64,000 nucleotides of DNA, from contig OZ345376.1 in assembly GCA_977006965.1 (NCBI GenBank), positions 372,001-436,000 of the forward strand, read 5' to 3'. Positions 10,301 to 19,906 of the stretch are shown here, piece after piece; within the stretch, counting starts at the first letter, position 1; each line of letters opens with the position of its first letter. Origin of the DNA: Phymatolithon calcareum. Taxonomy: Eukaryota > Rhodophyta > Florideophyceae > Hapalidiales. The notes beneath the pieces are model-generated. The model was given only the letters and a program-made list of their open reading frames with translations. It did not search any database and was not told the DNA's origin. A program made the position numbers and the translations under genes.

Positions 10301-12723
10301 CACTTCTTCGCGCGCTTCAGCAGCGCTTCCAACGATTTCGGGTGCAGATGAGTGCGGGCATGAATACGCCGAATAAGTGCGTCACCGGCATCATCGCCAT
10401 TAGCAGTCGCAGTATCCTGTAGCATTCCTTCAGCGAAATTTTCCTGCATATCCTCGTGACACATTCGGATACGCGCATGCCCATCTGATGGCGAAACAAA
10501 CGAAGAAATCCGCACTCTACCTCTTTCACTGTCGAACTCGATCCAGTTACCGTCATGCGACTCTAAGCATCCGTGCTCGCGTAGCGAGTCTTTTCCAATC
10601 ACGAACGGTACATCTCCATCGACTACGAGTGCGGATATCTGCAAAAAATCTCCTTTTCCCACTGGCAGTGGGATAGAACAACGCCCAACAATGTCCTGCA
10701 GTTTTGAGTGATTATCAACTGTACCAAACGCATGAGAACGGAAATCCCCCGATTTCAACCGTGCCAATTCCGGCTTGACACCTTGTTCTTCAGAGAGATT
10801 CATGTACTGCTGTAATCCTATGACCGTAGTCGAGGCTCCGCCGTCCACGATAGCTGCGAACACTTCGAAATTTCCATTGCCGATAGATTTGTCATTAGTA
10901 TCCATCTTTGTTAAAGCCACGCCTTCCGCATCCGACCACAAGGTCGATGACAATGCTGAGGTTGCTCTAGTTCCTCTGCGAGTAGCACGTGGAACTTTCG
11001 GCGGTGATGATGGCGGTTTGATTTCATCGCCATCATCCTTCCACGACACTGTTTTCGACAAGCGGGGTCTTGTCCCACGGCCCGTCGCTTTCTGTTCGGC
11101 ATCGTACTGCTCCTTGCACTCTGGAACTTGGTAGTAAAAGTGATTCCCAGTGCAAACGTAGCACTGAATATGCGGAGGAGCTGATTTCACTTGCTTGGTT
11201 GACGATGCTGCCGCACTTTTCTTCGATACCTGGCCGGTTTTGCTGAAATTGATTTTGCGAGTATGATCTTCGCGTGCTGTATTCCCGTCTGATCCCGAAG
11301 TCTTCAGTGCTCTATCTCCGCGGTCAACCCTCCTCAGGGCCATCCTCACTGCCTCCAGAGATATGAGTGGAGGGTCTTCGCGCCTCCTGGACAGTGACTC
11401 ACCAGGTATGCGAGCCAGCTCAAGTGAATGTGGCGCATATCGCGCCACCTTATAAGCCAACCTATTAGCAGTAGCAATTTCAGCGAGCTCATCGTTCAAA
11501 ACTCCCACAGTGCCGGCGCTCGTCTGGTTTAGGTCGTTCTGGGACACTACATATTGCAGTTGTCCAGAAATTAGCCTGATGGCTGTCTCAGTTTCCTCGG
11601 TAGTGGGCAGAGAGGCTATAGCTTCTAGCGCCACACCCAGTGCATGAGTGATTTCTTGGCATTTTTGCACAATTCCCACAGCCTCCACGCCTACACTGGC
11701 GATCTTCGCGTGCACTTGTACTTGAGTCCGCAAGCCTCCTGTGTTGGTCGACATCGGGGGTGCTGAGGATGTACCTGTCCCTGCGGAGCCATCGCCGCTA
11801 GCTGCTCCTTGCGAAGCAATACCCTGGTCCGCCGAGATGGCGGTTGCTCTAGGATCTTGATTAGATTCGCTACTGTAGTAGCTCATGGCACGCGACGCAG
11901 AAGAAGGTCCCAACATTTGCGAGCCCCTCATAGGCCCGCTGAAACCAAGCTGGCCTTCTTGTTCTTTTTGGAACTGCATCGCCGACTGTAACACAATGCC
12001 GAACTCAGCACGAGGCAGCTGTGCATTCAGTATACAAAGTAATGCAAGGCGTTCCTGCACACCAGAAGTCTGCGCTGGTTCCCCATGACAATACGCATAA
12101 TTCAAACACAATGAGCTAAATTCTGTCCAGTACTTGTCGTACGTCTGGTTCCTTCTGCGCGATTTTTGCATCAAGTCGCGCCAAGCCCTCGCCGTCTGCA
12201 GAAATGATGCCTCCTTATCCACAGGATCCACGATATCCAGAATGTGGTCAACTACATTCATGAATTCTTGACGTGTCATTGTCTTACTCAACAATGACGG
12301 AATGTGCGACATCCTTAGCCCGGCGTTTCCCCTGATGTTGGTGATGATGGCGAACACTTGCTGACCCCTCGTCAGCTTTTTGCCTGTGGCGTCATCGCCA
12401 AGGACCTGGAACGCGACCCAGTCACACAGCATCCGGCGGTATAGTCTCGGGTTGGTACTGTCGAAGAACATCGGAACTTCTCCAACCTTGACTGACGTGA
12501 TTCGATTGCTGCTTTCCTTCGCAGCCATAGCTGAGCTTCCGACGTGCAGTCTATCTGGGCCCATAACTATGAAATAGCCTGCAGGAGTACGCGAGTGATG
12601 TCGCGGCAATCTGACCGCCGACACAACTGAAGCGTAAGTAGCGTAATCTGCTTGCCTAACAAGCACCGTAGATGTATCTTCAAGCCACTGCGAACGCTGG
12701 ATGTACCCCTCGGCCTCTATCAA
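7321..12723 (-). CDS. Ty1/copia Gag-Pol polyprotein
   Basis: One uninterrupted 1800-codon frame. Gag occupies about residues 75-500. A degenerate zinc knuckle (CYVCTGNHFYYQVPEC, about 522-537) follows, with CX2CX3HX7C spacing instead of CX2CX4HX4C. The protease has DGGAST (Asp near 627) where DSGAS is usual. Integrase shows HARTHLH (about 787) with KCMVC (about 822), and a core with D about 853, D about 906 and E about 941, the last two 35 apart. Reverse transcriptase has YVDDLVV (about 1463). RNase H has FSDAG (about 1623), the copia block SSTEAET and a final NPADAMTKP. All catalytic residues appear present, so it may be functional. The first ATG of the open frame is inside the LTR; the ATG in the primer site (residue 54) or the one at residue 66 are more likely starts. 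Confidence 0.95.
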   Translation of the reverse strand: MIEAEGYIQRSQWLEDTSTVLVRQADYATYASVVSAVRLPRHHSRTPAGYFIVMGPDRLHVGSSAMAAKESSNRITSVKVGEVPMFFDSTNPRLYRRMLCDWVAFQVLGDDATGKKLTRGQQVFAIITNIRGNAGLRMSHIPSLLSKTMTRQEFMNVVDHILDIVDPVDKEASFLQTARAWRDLMQKSRRRNQTYDKYWTEFSSLCLNYAYCHGEPAQTSGVQERLALLCILNAQLPRAEFGIVLQSAMQFQKEQEGQLGFSGPMRGSQMLGPSSASRAMSYYSSESNQDPRATAISADQGIASQGAASGDGSAGTGTSSAPPMSTNTGGLRTQVQVHAKIASVGVEAVGIVQKCQEITHALGVALEAIASLPTTEETETAIRLISGQLQYVVSQNDLNQTSAGTVGVLNDELAEIATANRLAYKVARYAPHSLELARIPGESLSRRREDPPLISLEAVRMALRRVDRGDRALKTSGSDGNTAREDHTRKINFSKTGQVSKKSAAASSTKQVKSAPPHIQCYVCTGNHFYYQVPECKEQYDAEQKATGRGTRPRLSKTVSWKDDGDEIKPPSSPPKVPRATRRGTRATSALSSTLWSDAEGVALTKMDTNDKSIGNGNFEVFAAIVDGGASTTVIGLQQYMNLSEEQGVKPELARLKSGDFRSHAFGTVDNHSKLQDIVGRCSIPLPVGKGDFLQISALVVDGDVPFVIGKDSLREHGCLESHDGNWIEFDSERGRVRISSFVSPSDGHARIRMCHEDMQENFAEGMLQDTATANGDDAGDALIRRIHARTHLHPKSLEALLKRAKKWTPGMLTQIALVQDKCMVCRRSGDPPPARKFSLARLDAHFNDKVYVDVFYWGRDMVLHMVDYSTGYSELGFINSRNMQQMLRTIQNCWILRHGDPLALFADAEIDRRMVHKWASDLCIKFVALPARRHNKAGCVERKNRVVKDVLEKLDNDELFANLPIVDRLAEATFVSNVLYGNRVASSFELVRGYTPSIAGSGMRVLPENVRAAHDEIVARRLLAKVLHARPSARNDRSIAVGDKVLVLLPGGNRRRGRWIDRVVKDVRHDGAIVVGTGRERSVVAPEDVRTLPKNVLADTAVRASLGAAPGGDNKKTRTEDVEDGISEDAVIFASEDSSSDDDIATNFEESSHSAAAIPIPPSENYEQPKITRGQDDEVLSDTYIEPTNNAVDGGDNGVSDVIAENDGNSGGDGEEQPTLETPVRRSRAGRPLRAPRRLIMLANPLSREETRQSTLVRVQDMIGGAQLMCHEMPYIPHWIYEEANIEEIETNWLPNIVPVPSEKFPDCANVISSHMVYKVKTKEDGSVLYLKARLCVHGNRDDERESLRTDAAVVSQNGFRLLYSTAVTERMVMAKADIRGAYTQSGIARRDVYVMPPRNMQLNKQRWLLKATMYGLVSAGRKWQRASDCVMLHGLGLSTVLGIPQLFIRSELYAPHLLVAKYVDDLVVTARNDQWLQYGKNGVERAFELSAWDTPPTALFINATEVTLTNSCLTANMGEYLREIELLRISPPRRKQPEDRISRLEMRQVKSLAGKLGYLGVTVSPFATFAASFIQQMIPEMTVSVLKKVNGIVRDVLLRMPVISYLHPTMDERENAVVVCFSDAGFPHHGELRGMAQEACIVGIAFGTAKGALFHALSYQSRKQRHVSTSSTEAETIAAVSAFGCARAAQNALVAVYGRRLPLVLVVDRKGLHRCLATQSTLRDSGMMGDVHKLRMAYEAGDIDDLVWVPGIENPADAMTKPHTGATADSLEYMLVDGRLPVAIDNRRDYGPALKEEA
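12555..12567 (-). other. Primer-binding site (initiator tRNA-Met anticodon arm)
   Basis: The minus strand reads GTTATGGGCCCAG right after the 5' LTR. This is complementary to the anticodon stem-loop of eukaryotic initiator tRNA-Met (CUGGGCCCAUAAC), not to a tRNA 3' end. Drosophila copia is known to prime in this way, from a cleaved 5' half of tRNA-iMet. Confidence 0.8.
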
Positions 12724-13061
12724 TGAAGAGAACTACAAAGACGAAATGTAGCAGAGCCAGAATGAAACTTTCCCTTCCTCAACTCGCCCCACGCGAGCTC
12801 TCCCCCCCTTATATCCCCACACGATCCCTTGTCAGATCCGCGAGGTGCGACGCTGCGAATATTCTCCGCCTCTTAATCAGTCGTCACTGATTCCCGACCA
12901 CTTGTGAGCACTTGTCTAGAGCCGGAGTACTAAAACGATTGGATACTATTAAAACGCATTTCTAATAGGCGGGCATCTCCTTCCCTGGCTCCACCTCCAC
13001 TGGACATACTACATAAGATCATCCAAATCATAACGAAGTCCTACTCCCTTGGACTTTCACA
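12568..13061 (-). repeat. 5' LTR of the copia element (promoter-bearing)
   Basis: This 494-bp LTR is upstream of gag-pol on the minus strand. It should drive transcription from the TATA-like site at 12815-12809. The polyprotein frame stays open from within the LTR, through the primer site, into gag. Confidence 0.92.
12809..12815 (-). promoter_or_regulatory. TATA-like box in the copia LTR
   Basis: The minus strand reads GATATAA next to a run of G. It lies about 90 bases upstream of the first ATG of the open frame. Position and sequence suit a polymerase II core promoter; no start site can be read directly. Confidence 0.5.
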
Positions 13062-13420
13062 GTATCAACGGTGGTGTCCCGAAACGGAGAGCCTTTAGCT
13101 TTCACAGACGCAATTCCCGAAGAGTGGGAGAAAGAAGTACTGGGAATTCGAAAAAGAAGGCCGCATGGGGAAATGGTTTGATGAGTGCAATGGTAGTGCA
13201 TTGTGCAATGCAATTGGCTAAGAACAGGAAAGTGGGTACAAAAATTCAAGTCTTCGGATCAGACTTGATTGTCTCTCCGCGCATCTTATTCGGGGATGTA
13301 AACGTGAGAGACATCAGAGCCACTCTGTTGAAATGTGGGCGAGGGTTCATACATGAAGTCGGAGAGGACTCGCCGAGATCAGATTTGGTCAACGAACTGT
13401 CGAAAAAAACTGGACGCTAA
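13062..13420 (+). pseudogene. Continuation of the DUF6589/PIN gene after the insertion
   Basis: GTATC at 13062-13066 is the right-hand target duplication. Reading on from the left flank gives a sensible frame (EPLAFTDAIPEEWEKEVL) until a TGA at 13179. Protein-like sequence then continues in another frame to the TAA at 13418 (MSAMVVHCAMQLAKNRKVG and on, rich in Val and Ile). A frameshift near 13175-13180 therefore exists outside the transposon. Gene decay, or introns I cannot see, preceded or accompanied the insertion. Confidence 0.5.
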
Positions 13421-13428
13421 AAATCCGT

Positions 13429-14055
13429 TTGCGAAAAAGAAACGCTTCAACAAAGTGGGTCATGGTAATGTTCAATGATCCGAGCGAGAAGTGCACACAT
13501 GGAGAGTCGGAAACGAGAATGCAATACACGTTATCTGAAGCGTTGTCGGTGATGGAAAGCACAGCCGCCCCCAGAACCACAGTGATGCAAGTGTCAAAAG
13601 ATTCGGACAACATTTGTCTGGCCATGCTTGCCGTTCACATGCAGCGACTTTCAAGGGCGAAAAGCGTGCTTGTGAAAATTGGCCATCGATACGTAGACAT
13701 TGGACGACTCTTTGCTGCTCTTCCGCACAAATCCCTGTGTCCAAAGACGATTGCTCGCTTGTACTGCTACAGTGGGAATGACTTCAATCCATCCTGTGCT
13801 GTGGAAACGAACAAAGCCATGGTTAAAACATTCTGTGCTCTTCACGCTTCGATTGGCGATCTTTCCAACGAAGTAAGCTGCAGGTCGCTTTACTACCATA
13901 CTTTCGCTTCTTCTCTTTCTGGAGACATCAAACTTGCCAGAAAGGCTCTGTGGCTTGGTTCCTATGTCACCGCAATGGTGTCACGCAGTCCGCTCATATG
14001 TCGTATTTCATCCAGGAACTGGAACGGCATCATCAGTGATGCCCCAAGACGATGA
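13429..14055 (+). pseudogene. PIN/FEN-like nuclease domain of the broken gene
   Basis: This 208-codon frame opens with TTG, so it is an internal piece and not a gene start. In order it shows ETRMQYTLSEAL, then VSKDSDNICLAML, then LYCYSGNDFNPSC. These match the three signature blocks of XPG/FEN-like PIN-fold proteins linked to DUF6589 in cnidarians (patterns 'EADTR...L.DA', 'T.DTDVVVLA', 'FHA.TGCDTVSSF'). The Asp residues of DSD and GND would be metal ligands of the nuclease site. Family recognition is from memory of the pattern. The last 40 residues shift out of frame relative to the next piece. Confidence 0.55.
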
Positions 14056-14680
14056 TATTAATCTTGTCTTTCGAAGAGGAAGCGTTTTCAATATTGATGC
14101 ATACTGGCTTCCGGCGTCATTTAAAGCCGAGCTTATAAATCTTCCATGTGGACCGGATGTCCGCTTTACCAATAACGGAGAAATGATTCTGGAAGAGCCC
14201 TCAAGATTAGAGGCTCGAAAGGTCGAAATTAAATTCAGAACAGGAAAATGCGGATGCGGCAGCACGGGATCCTCATCGACGACTCTGTGTTGCATTTCGC
14301 CCACTACATCGTCTGGAAAAAGGTCAAAATGTGGTTGTGGTGCCGTCGGAAGGATTTGTTCCTCGCGATGTCGATGTGACCCCATAAGATGTGCCAACAG
14401 ACCCGGAGGTGAAGAGGCGGAAATGTCTCACATAGAACTCTCTCACGCCAGCGGGAACCATGGTGAGGAAGATCAAAGATCGAGTGCAGGCCCCATAACA
14501 TCTCTTCTTAACCCGGACGCAGACTTTTTAACCTCCCTGCCGGCCGTAAACGTGCTATTTGACACTGATATTAGCGACGATGAAAGTGAGAACGAAGAGC
14601 TTGACAGGTCCTCAGACGAAGAATTGTTCAATGATAACGCGATTGCCGACTATGATTCTGAAAGCGGCTTAGATATCTAA
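13934..14680 (+). pseudogene. Cys-rich C-terminal tail of the broken gene
   Basis: Frame 2 overlaps the nuclease piece and gives 248 codons to a TAA at 14678. From about residue 105 it has a cysteine cluster, including CGCGAVGRICSSRCRCDPIR, followed by an acidic Ser/Asp/Glu tail (ISDDESENEELDRSSDEE). A 'C.C...G..C...C.C..C.N' cluster after the nuclease domain is typical of the related cnidarian proteins and resembles tesmin/CXC-type zinc binding. Its stop is probably the real end of the gene. Confidence 0.55.
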
Positions 14681-16621
14681 AATCTGTCCACATCACATAA
14701 GAGCGGGAAGAAGAAGTGATCTAGGACACAACGAGAAAATGAAAGAACTATTAGAATATCGTGCATTTTCACAAACATGATCGCCTTGGAGAGGAAAATT
14801 GACGTACCAGCACCTGTTAATTTCAAACCATTGCTTTGACAAATATGGCAGTCATGATATTGGGCTGCCGTCGTGTTCGCGCCAAAATAACAGCGCTGTC
14901 TCGACGGTAGCACGCGGTAGAGAGTCAATTCCATCGCGCTTGGTCTGAATTGGATCTCAGCATGGTGTCGCGTTCTGGGCATCGTCGCTATTTCACAACA
15001 TGGATACGATAGTGCACCGTGGAAATCCCGGTTCGCAATAGCAAAATTCAGAGGCACATATTTTCTTTTCCGCCAAACGAAGAGATTAGTGGGCGTGACC
15101 ACAACATCCGCCTTGCTCTTCTTATTTGAAACAGCATATTGCTTCAGTCATTTCCATTCTTCAAAAAGTGAGCCAATTCAGTTTCTTCCGGGGAGTCTTC
15201 CTTCCCATGACCTGATACTTTGGACTGATCGCTCTTCTTGCTCTGGAAAACAAGATTGAATGCACTATGAGGAGTACACGTATGTGCACGCTACTTTATG
15301 ATATACAGTATGAGTTGCATGACCAAATTTTGACCATGATCGCAATTTTCGCCGCAGTAGCTCCCAGTCTGGTATACAGGCTAGCTCAGTTATTTCAGCA
15401 ATCAATCATCATTACTAGTCGGCATTGGCTTTCGAAAATCTGTCTATAAGCGAACCCGAAAAATTTTACAGAGTATTTATTTGGCAATTGCTCCGGTTTC
15501 ACGCATTCACCCAATGCTCTGTGCTGTTGACAGCACGTCTCTCATCTTTCTTAGAGTCCTTCGAAGTGGAGAAAACTCCTTCGAGTAGCCAGCGAGTCCT
15601 CGGAAAGCTTCTACACGAGTACCAGAAAGTTGCCGACGTGTACCGGATAGATATCGGATATCTTCCGGGTTTTAGAGTGCTCTTAGGAAAACAATTAGCA
15701 CTTCTGCTTGCGTAGGCTCGCGGAGGGCGACCGGTAATAGCTGACGTGCTTCCACTGGCACTACAATTTTCGTACATATCTTGTGCGTCTTGTGTTTATT
15801 CTCGATAGCATCTTAGCATGTGTTAGCTTGAGTTTGTTCCGCAACAGTTCCATGGACCAATACGGAAGAGAATGAATTTTCTGGAGCCGTTGACGTGATG
15901 ATATGAAAATCTGATTAAAGCAAATGATACATTTCGAAGCTAGCAGAATACGTACGCTTAGAAAGGTGCCCGCTTTCCTCAAATTCGGACGCATAGTACT
16001 TTCTCAATAAGTCCACTTAATGACGACTCCTTTCGAGATGTTCTAGTTCTAGTGCTTCTCACATACGGCGATCTTTATTACTATATTGATAATTTCCTCC
16101 GAAGAACCGCGTGTTCCGGAGTGTCGCTAAAATCGCCCAAGGCCCTCCGGTGCAGCCAAGACTGGGGACGTCAGAAACTCCGCCCCCGCGTGGATTGCAG
16201 CCCGGCACAGCAGACTCGAGAATCGGTAAACTTACCCATGGAGCGTCGGCGCAGAGTCCACTGCGGACTTCGCATGCTCTCTTGCGCGCGTCGCCGCGCA
16301 GAAATATCGAAAAGATTCGACGTGGCACAGGAAGCGAAATGATTTTCCCCCCCGAGATCCCCCTTTTGAGATCAGAAGCAGGTTATAGAAATTTGCGCAC
16401 TTTGCTGATTTTGTTAAAATAGAACCTTCGGGACCCGACTGAGTCCGTGTGGCTCGTCAGAAGTGTTGCCCCAAGCGTCTGCAGATGCATTGGTAACACT
16501 ATAAAAAAATCCTCACCATTCTTTCTTTCCGAAAAACTGCCAACCCAAGTGCTAGGCACTTGCCGCTGCATATGCGTTTCAAGCATTGCCCATCCAACAG
16601 CTTTCCTGAGGTAGCACCATC
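14681..16621. other. intergenic, no recognised gene
   Basis: A 96-codon plus frame at 15425-15715 (FYRVFIWQLLRFHAFTQC and on) looks protein-like but matches nothing I know. A 141-codon minus frame at 14677-15102 has no motif. A GC-rich block at 16090-16330 stands out from its surroundings but shows no domain. Confidence 0.4.
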
Positions 16622-17044
16622 AGATGGTTCACTGACAGCCGTACCGGCATAGACGCGCTCAACGGGCAATCACGCATGTTGGGTGACATGGTACGTAGTG
16701 TACGATATCCTATGGAACGATTATTTTCACGCGAGGTTCAGTTAGAGTATACTTTCATACCGAGTCATTGCGGCGTCACGAAGAATGAGGCAGATGATAA
16801 GTTAGTGCAGCGGAGAATTTCAAAACTGTATCAAGATATACCTTTCTCTTTGGAAGCGGAACGATCCGTTACCAAGCCGCCCTGTAGAAGCAAACCAGAG
16901 ATCCTACGTCCGCTTCCCAAAGATCTTCACATCTCGGAGAGATGTGCAGAGGTGGTACTGTACCAGCTCATAGTGAATTGGTTTCCAATTGCGGAAAGCT
17001 ATCACCATGGACATGGCGACGATGAACAGATACTCTGTACGTAG
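16622..17044 (+). pseudogene. LINE-type RNase H remnant
   Basis: The frame opens with RWFTDSRTGIDALNG, the 'TDS..A..AL' block of RNase H. It continues to FIPSHCGVTKNEADDKLV, the 'W.PSH.G..GNE.AD.LA' block that carries the last catalytic Asp. After a basic linker comes VVLYQLIVNWFPIAESYHH, the short helix that follows RNase H in many LINE ORF2 proteins. No reverse transcriptase is present upstream and the frame is closed just before 16622. This is a 141-codon relic of the 3' end of a non-LTR retrotransposon. Confidence 0.7.
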
Positions 17045-17517
17045 CATCTGAGGAAGCCTTGCCAATATCTTTGAAAATCTGTCTGGATTTTAAATAAAAA
17101 AGTTCTCATTGCTCAGAAATTGGAATTTCTTACTCGTCTCTGTCTGCACTGATCTTCCACCGTTTTGCCGCGTACTATTCCGAAGAATTGCAGTCGAGAA
17201 AAGCTCGACCAGAACAGCATAGTGTCAAGTGCTGCGCTCTCTACTTGACGCCATCCGGGCAAATCTTGCACCCCGTGTAGCGGTTCATCCTCGCTTTTTG
17301 AAAGCATGCATTAATCGGGCAATACTCTTGACTTGTATACTTGTCTGTGGTCTGCCCTCAATTAGGGAAAGGCCTAGTTTTTCCAATATTCTCAGTGAAG
17401 TCCGAAGGAATTGGACCAGGTCGTGTGACCTCCAATACCGTAAGCTCTTTGTTGCGGAGCCAAAATGCAAGTATTCCAAGATTATATTTTGAAATTCTAG
17501 CTTCGGGGGTACATATT

Positions 17518-18460
17518 TTATATTTTAAAAAAATTTATGCATCGTTGCTTTGACAAATAGGTAAAATAATTGCTGAGATAACAGATCGATGTTACACAAA
17601 TGAAGGCAAAGTTAGGCTGGTCCAAAACACTTCTCTGCAGCGGCATGTTTCTCCGGTGCCGATTCAAAGGATACCCTGAAGCATATGTTGTGCGCTTTGG
17701 AGGAAGTGGAGCGTACTCGACAAGCACCATAGAGACCCGACAGAAGACCTCGCCAATGACGTCAAGCATTCCACACACACCACTATTTGTGCGCATTTGC
17801 AGACGCTGACCATCTAAAACAGCTGTCAGGCCACAATCCTTCACAATGTCGTCAATGGTGCGCCCGATGCGCCATTTGCGGTTGAAAAAGAAGAATACTG
17901 CCTTCCTTTCGGCTATATCACCTGCAAAATGTAATTCAAAATAAAAGCGCTGGGCACCATCTAGCTTCTTCTCTCCCACTGGCCGCGTTGGAAGGTTCTC
18001 AAAACAGGTGGGCACGGACACCTCATTCGCGGGAACATGACGCGCCGCTTGCCGCCGCGCAACATTCCGACTTATATCACGAGCGGCATAGGTGTGACTC
18101 TCCGGAAGACGGTGCAAGAAGCATGATGCAGTGCTCCACGTGACAACCGTGGCACGCTACCGGAGCTGCAACACGCAGAGAGCAGCCAGGCACAGGGCAA
18201 AGAGGAACCCGAACGCGTGTCCGCGTGCAGGTTCGAGCATGCGCGCAGCGTGCAGATGTCTGAGCCGTCTCCAACGTTTTGCACAGCAAGCAGACGATGA
18301 TCATCCCACAAGCGTCGCACGGGAGAGAGACAGCTGAGTCAGTGGGCAGGGGATGTTCCAGGCAGAATGACCCGGCGCATGAGCCGCATTTGAACAGTAG
18401 ATAGTAATGCTGGCGGCAGCGCTTCGCGGAGCAACGTTCACCCAAAAACTCCAATTCCAT
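17518..18460 (-). pseudogene. ZFAND1/Cuz1-like AN1 zinc-finger protein, frameshifted
   Basis: The start is the Met at 18460 (MELEFLGERCSAKRCRQHYY), as in ZFAND1/ZFAND2-type proteins. AN1 finger 1 spans about residues 10-48. Finger 2 (CHGCHVEHC) is cut: its last part, FLHRLPESHTY, lies in the next frame, after a tandem TGCATCA/TGC stretch near 18121-18133. The second frame then carries a region (VFFFFNRKWRIGRTIDDIV, about 17850-17890) like the C-terminal ubiquitin-like domain of ZFAND1. That family links p97/Cdc48 and the proteasome in arsenite stress. Finger 2 ends in Tyr where Cys is usual. A single net +1 shift separates two otherwise good halves, so this is a young pseudogene or an assembly error. 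Confidence 0.65.
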
Positions 18461-18740
18461 GGCGAAGTTGAAGCAGCTTCGCAAAAGCTGCACGGAGAGG
18501 AAAGTTAAAGAGCAGGCCTCGGACCTGAAAGATCACTGAGTGAAACGAATGACTAGTTCAGGGGTTGGATGAGCTGGTGGGAGTTGTGTATTTACAATAC
18601 TACTCATCGCTTATTTACTTATTATCAATCGTTGGTTGTTTTTCTCCCTCCGGTCCGCTAGTCGGATTCCAGGCGGGGCTTATATATACATATCCTATTT
18701 TCTCTATCATAACTTATGTGCACGAAAATTGCACATTTCA

Positions 18741-18915
18741 TTTGTCTGGATGTTTCTTTAAAGTTCCATTCGTGTTCTAGAACAATCTAGAAATGTCCAA
18801 TTAGTTTCTGGATGTTTCTAGAGAGTTCTATTCGTGTTCCAGATACATCTAGAAAGTTCGAATGTGTTTCTAGATATTTCTACAAATATTTCATGAAAAG
18901 TATTCTAGAAAGTCT
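18741..18915. repeat. Degenerate tandem repeat of about 60 bp
   Basis: Three diverged units start at 18741, 18801 and 18863. They share TCTGGATGTTTCT, TTCGTGTTC and ATCTAGAAAG-type segments. The units carry many TTCTAGA/TCTAGAA palindromes. Confidence 0.6.
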
Positions 18916-19903
18916 AGCCATAAATTACAGTAAATTATAATTACAGTATTCTAAAATACAGAAAATTGGATGACATTCATACTACGTGTATGTGATTGTT
19001 ACACTGAGGCTATACATTTGGGTTTCATGACGGAGTCTTTTCAACAGATGAACATCTAGATGATTTCTTGGAAATCCGTTAACACGCGTATCCGATGCCT
19101 GCGTCAACTGAAACGTCTCGGATGCGCCGTTGAGCTTGGCTTGGGTCGATGTAGGATATACAATAAACCCGATTGAAAACATCGAGCAATTCAAATGCAA
19201 ATTTGTCACCCAATAATATACGTCGACGATTTCCTGGAAGTCTAATTAGGATCGAGGATATGTCAGGCTGTCCCACGTCCAGCGATAAGGCTTCAAATCG
19301 ATTTTTCATACACTGTGTACTCTTTTGATAATCGCTTTTCAGATGTCAAAATGGTGTTTACTACGATCGCATATGCTATATTATAGCATTCGAAATATAT
19401 CTGCAAAAATCGATTGATTTTTACGAGACGAAGTTATTAGGATCGCATTGGAAAAATAATAGAATGCGTCCAATAGAATGCCTGAAATTGTAAAATTCTA
19501 CTTATATTGCCACTTATAATTTTCTATTTTCACTATTATATCATATCTCGTTAAAACATGGAAGGAAACTCATCGATGGAAACACTTCTCTTCAGAACTA
19601 CAATTCATATTTTTGCGAAAACTGAAATTTTAATTCATAACTATGGTTTCTGTTCTATTTCCTTTTGATTTCTCCGGTGCGGCGTTACGCGCCTATACTG
19701 CGCTCATCACAGAAATCCGCAGCCGAATTAGAATGAGCTCGTCTCCACGCCAACAATAACGCCCACGTTTTTCGCCCTCTCGATTAGCTATATGCGAACG
19801 TGCAAGGCACCTGAACTATGGACAACAATACTGAGCCTCTGATTTTCCGATATCTGTAGGTAATACCGAAGCCAATTCTACGTTCCGATCGACCGCACTA
19901 CTC
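18916..19903. other. AT-rich intergenic stretch
   Basis: There is no domain and no long frame. The minus frames at 18982-19309 lack recognisable features. Confidence 0.4.
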
Positions 19904-19906
19904 TTA

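Larger units (their letters stand above)
6600..13061 (-). mobile_element. Complete Ty1/copia LTR retrotransposon
   Basis: The 6462-bp element has two 494-bp LTRs, a 5-bp target duplication, a primer site, a purine tract and one long polyprotein frame in the order gag, protease, integrase, reverse transcriptase, RNase H. That order defines Ty1/copia. On its coding (minus) strand each LTR starts TGTGAAA and ends TTTCATA, a short inverted repeat with TG...TA ends. I found no difference between the LTRs by eye, so the insertion looks very recent and the element may still be active. It lies antisense inside the DUF6589/PIN-like gene. Confidence 0.95.

Noticed and set aside
14677-15102. 141-codon minus-strand frame after the DUF6589/PIN locus
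   Set aside because: No motif, start context or relation to neighbours; composition is like the surrounding non-coding DNA.
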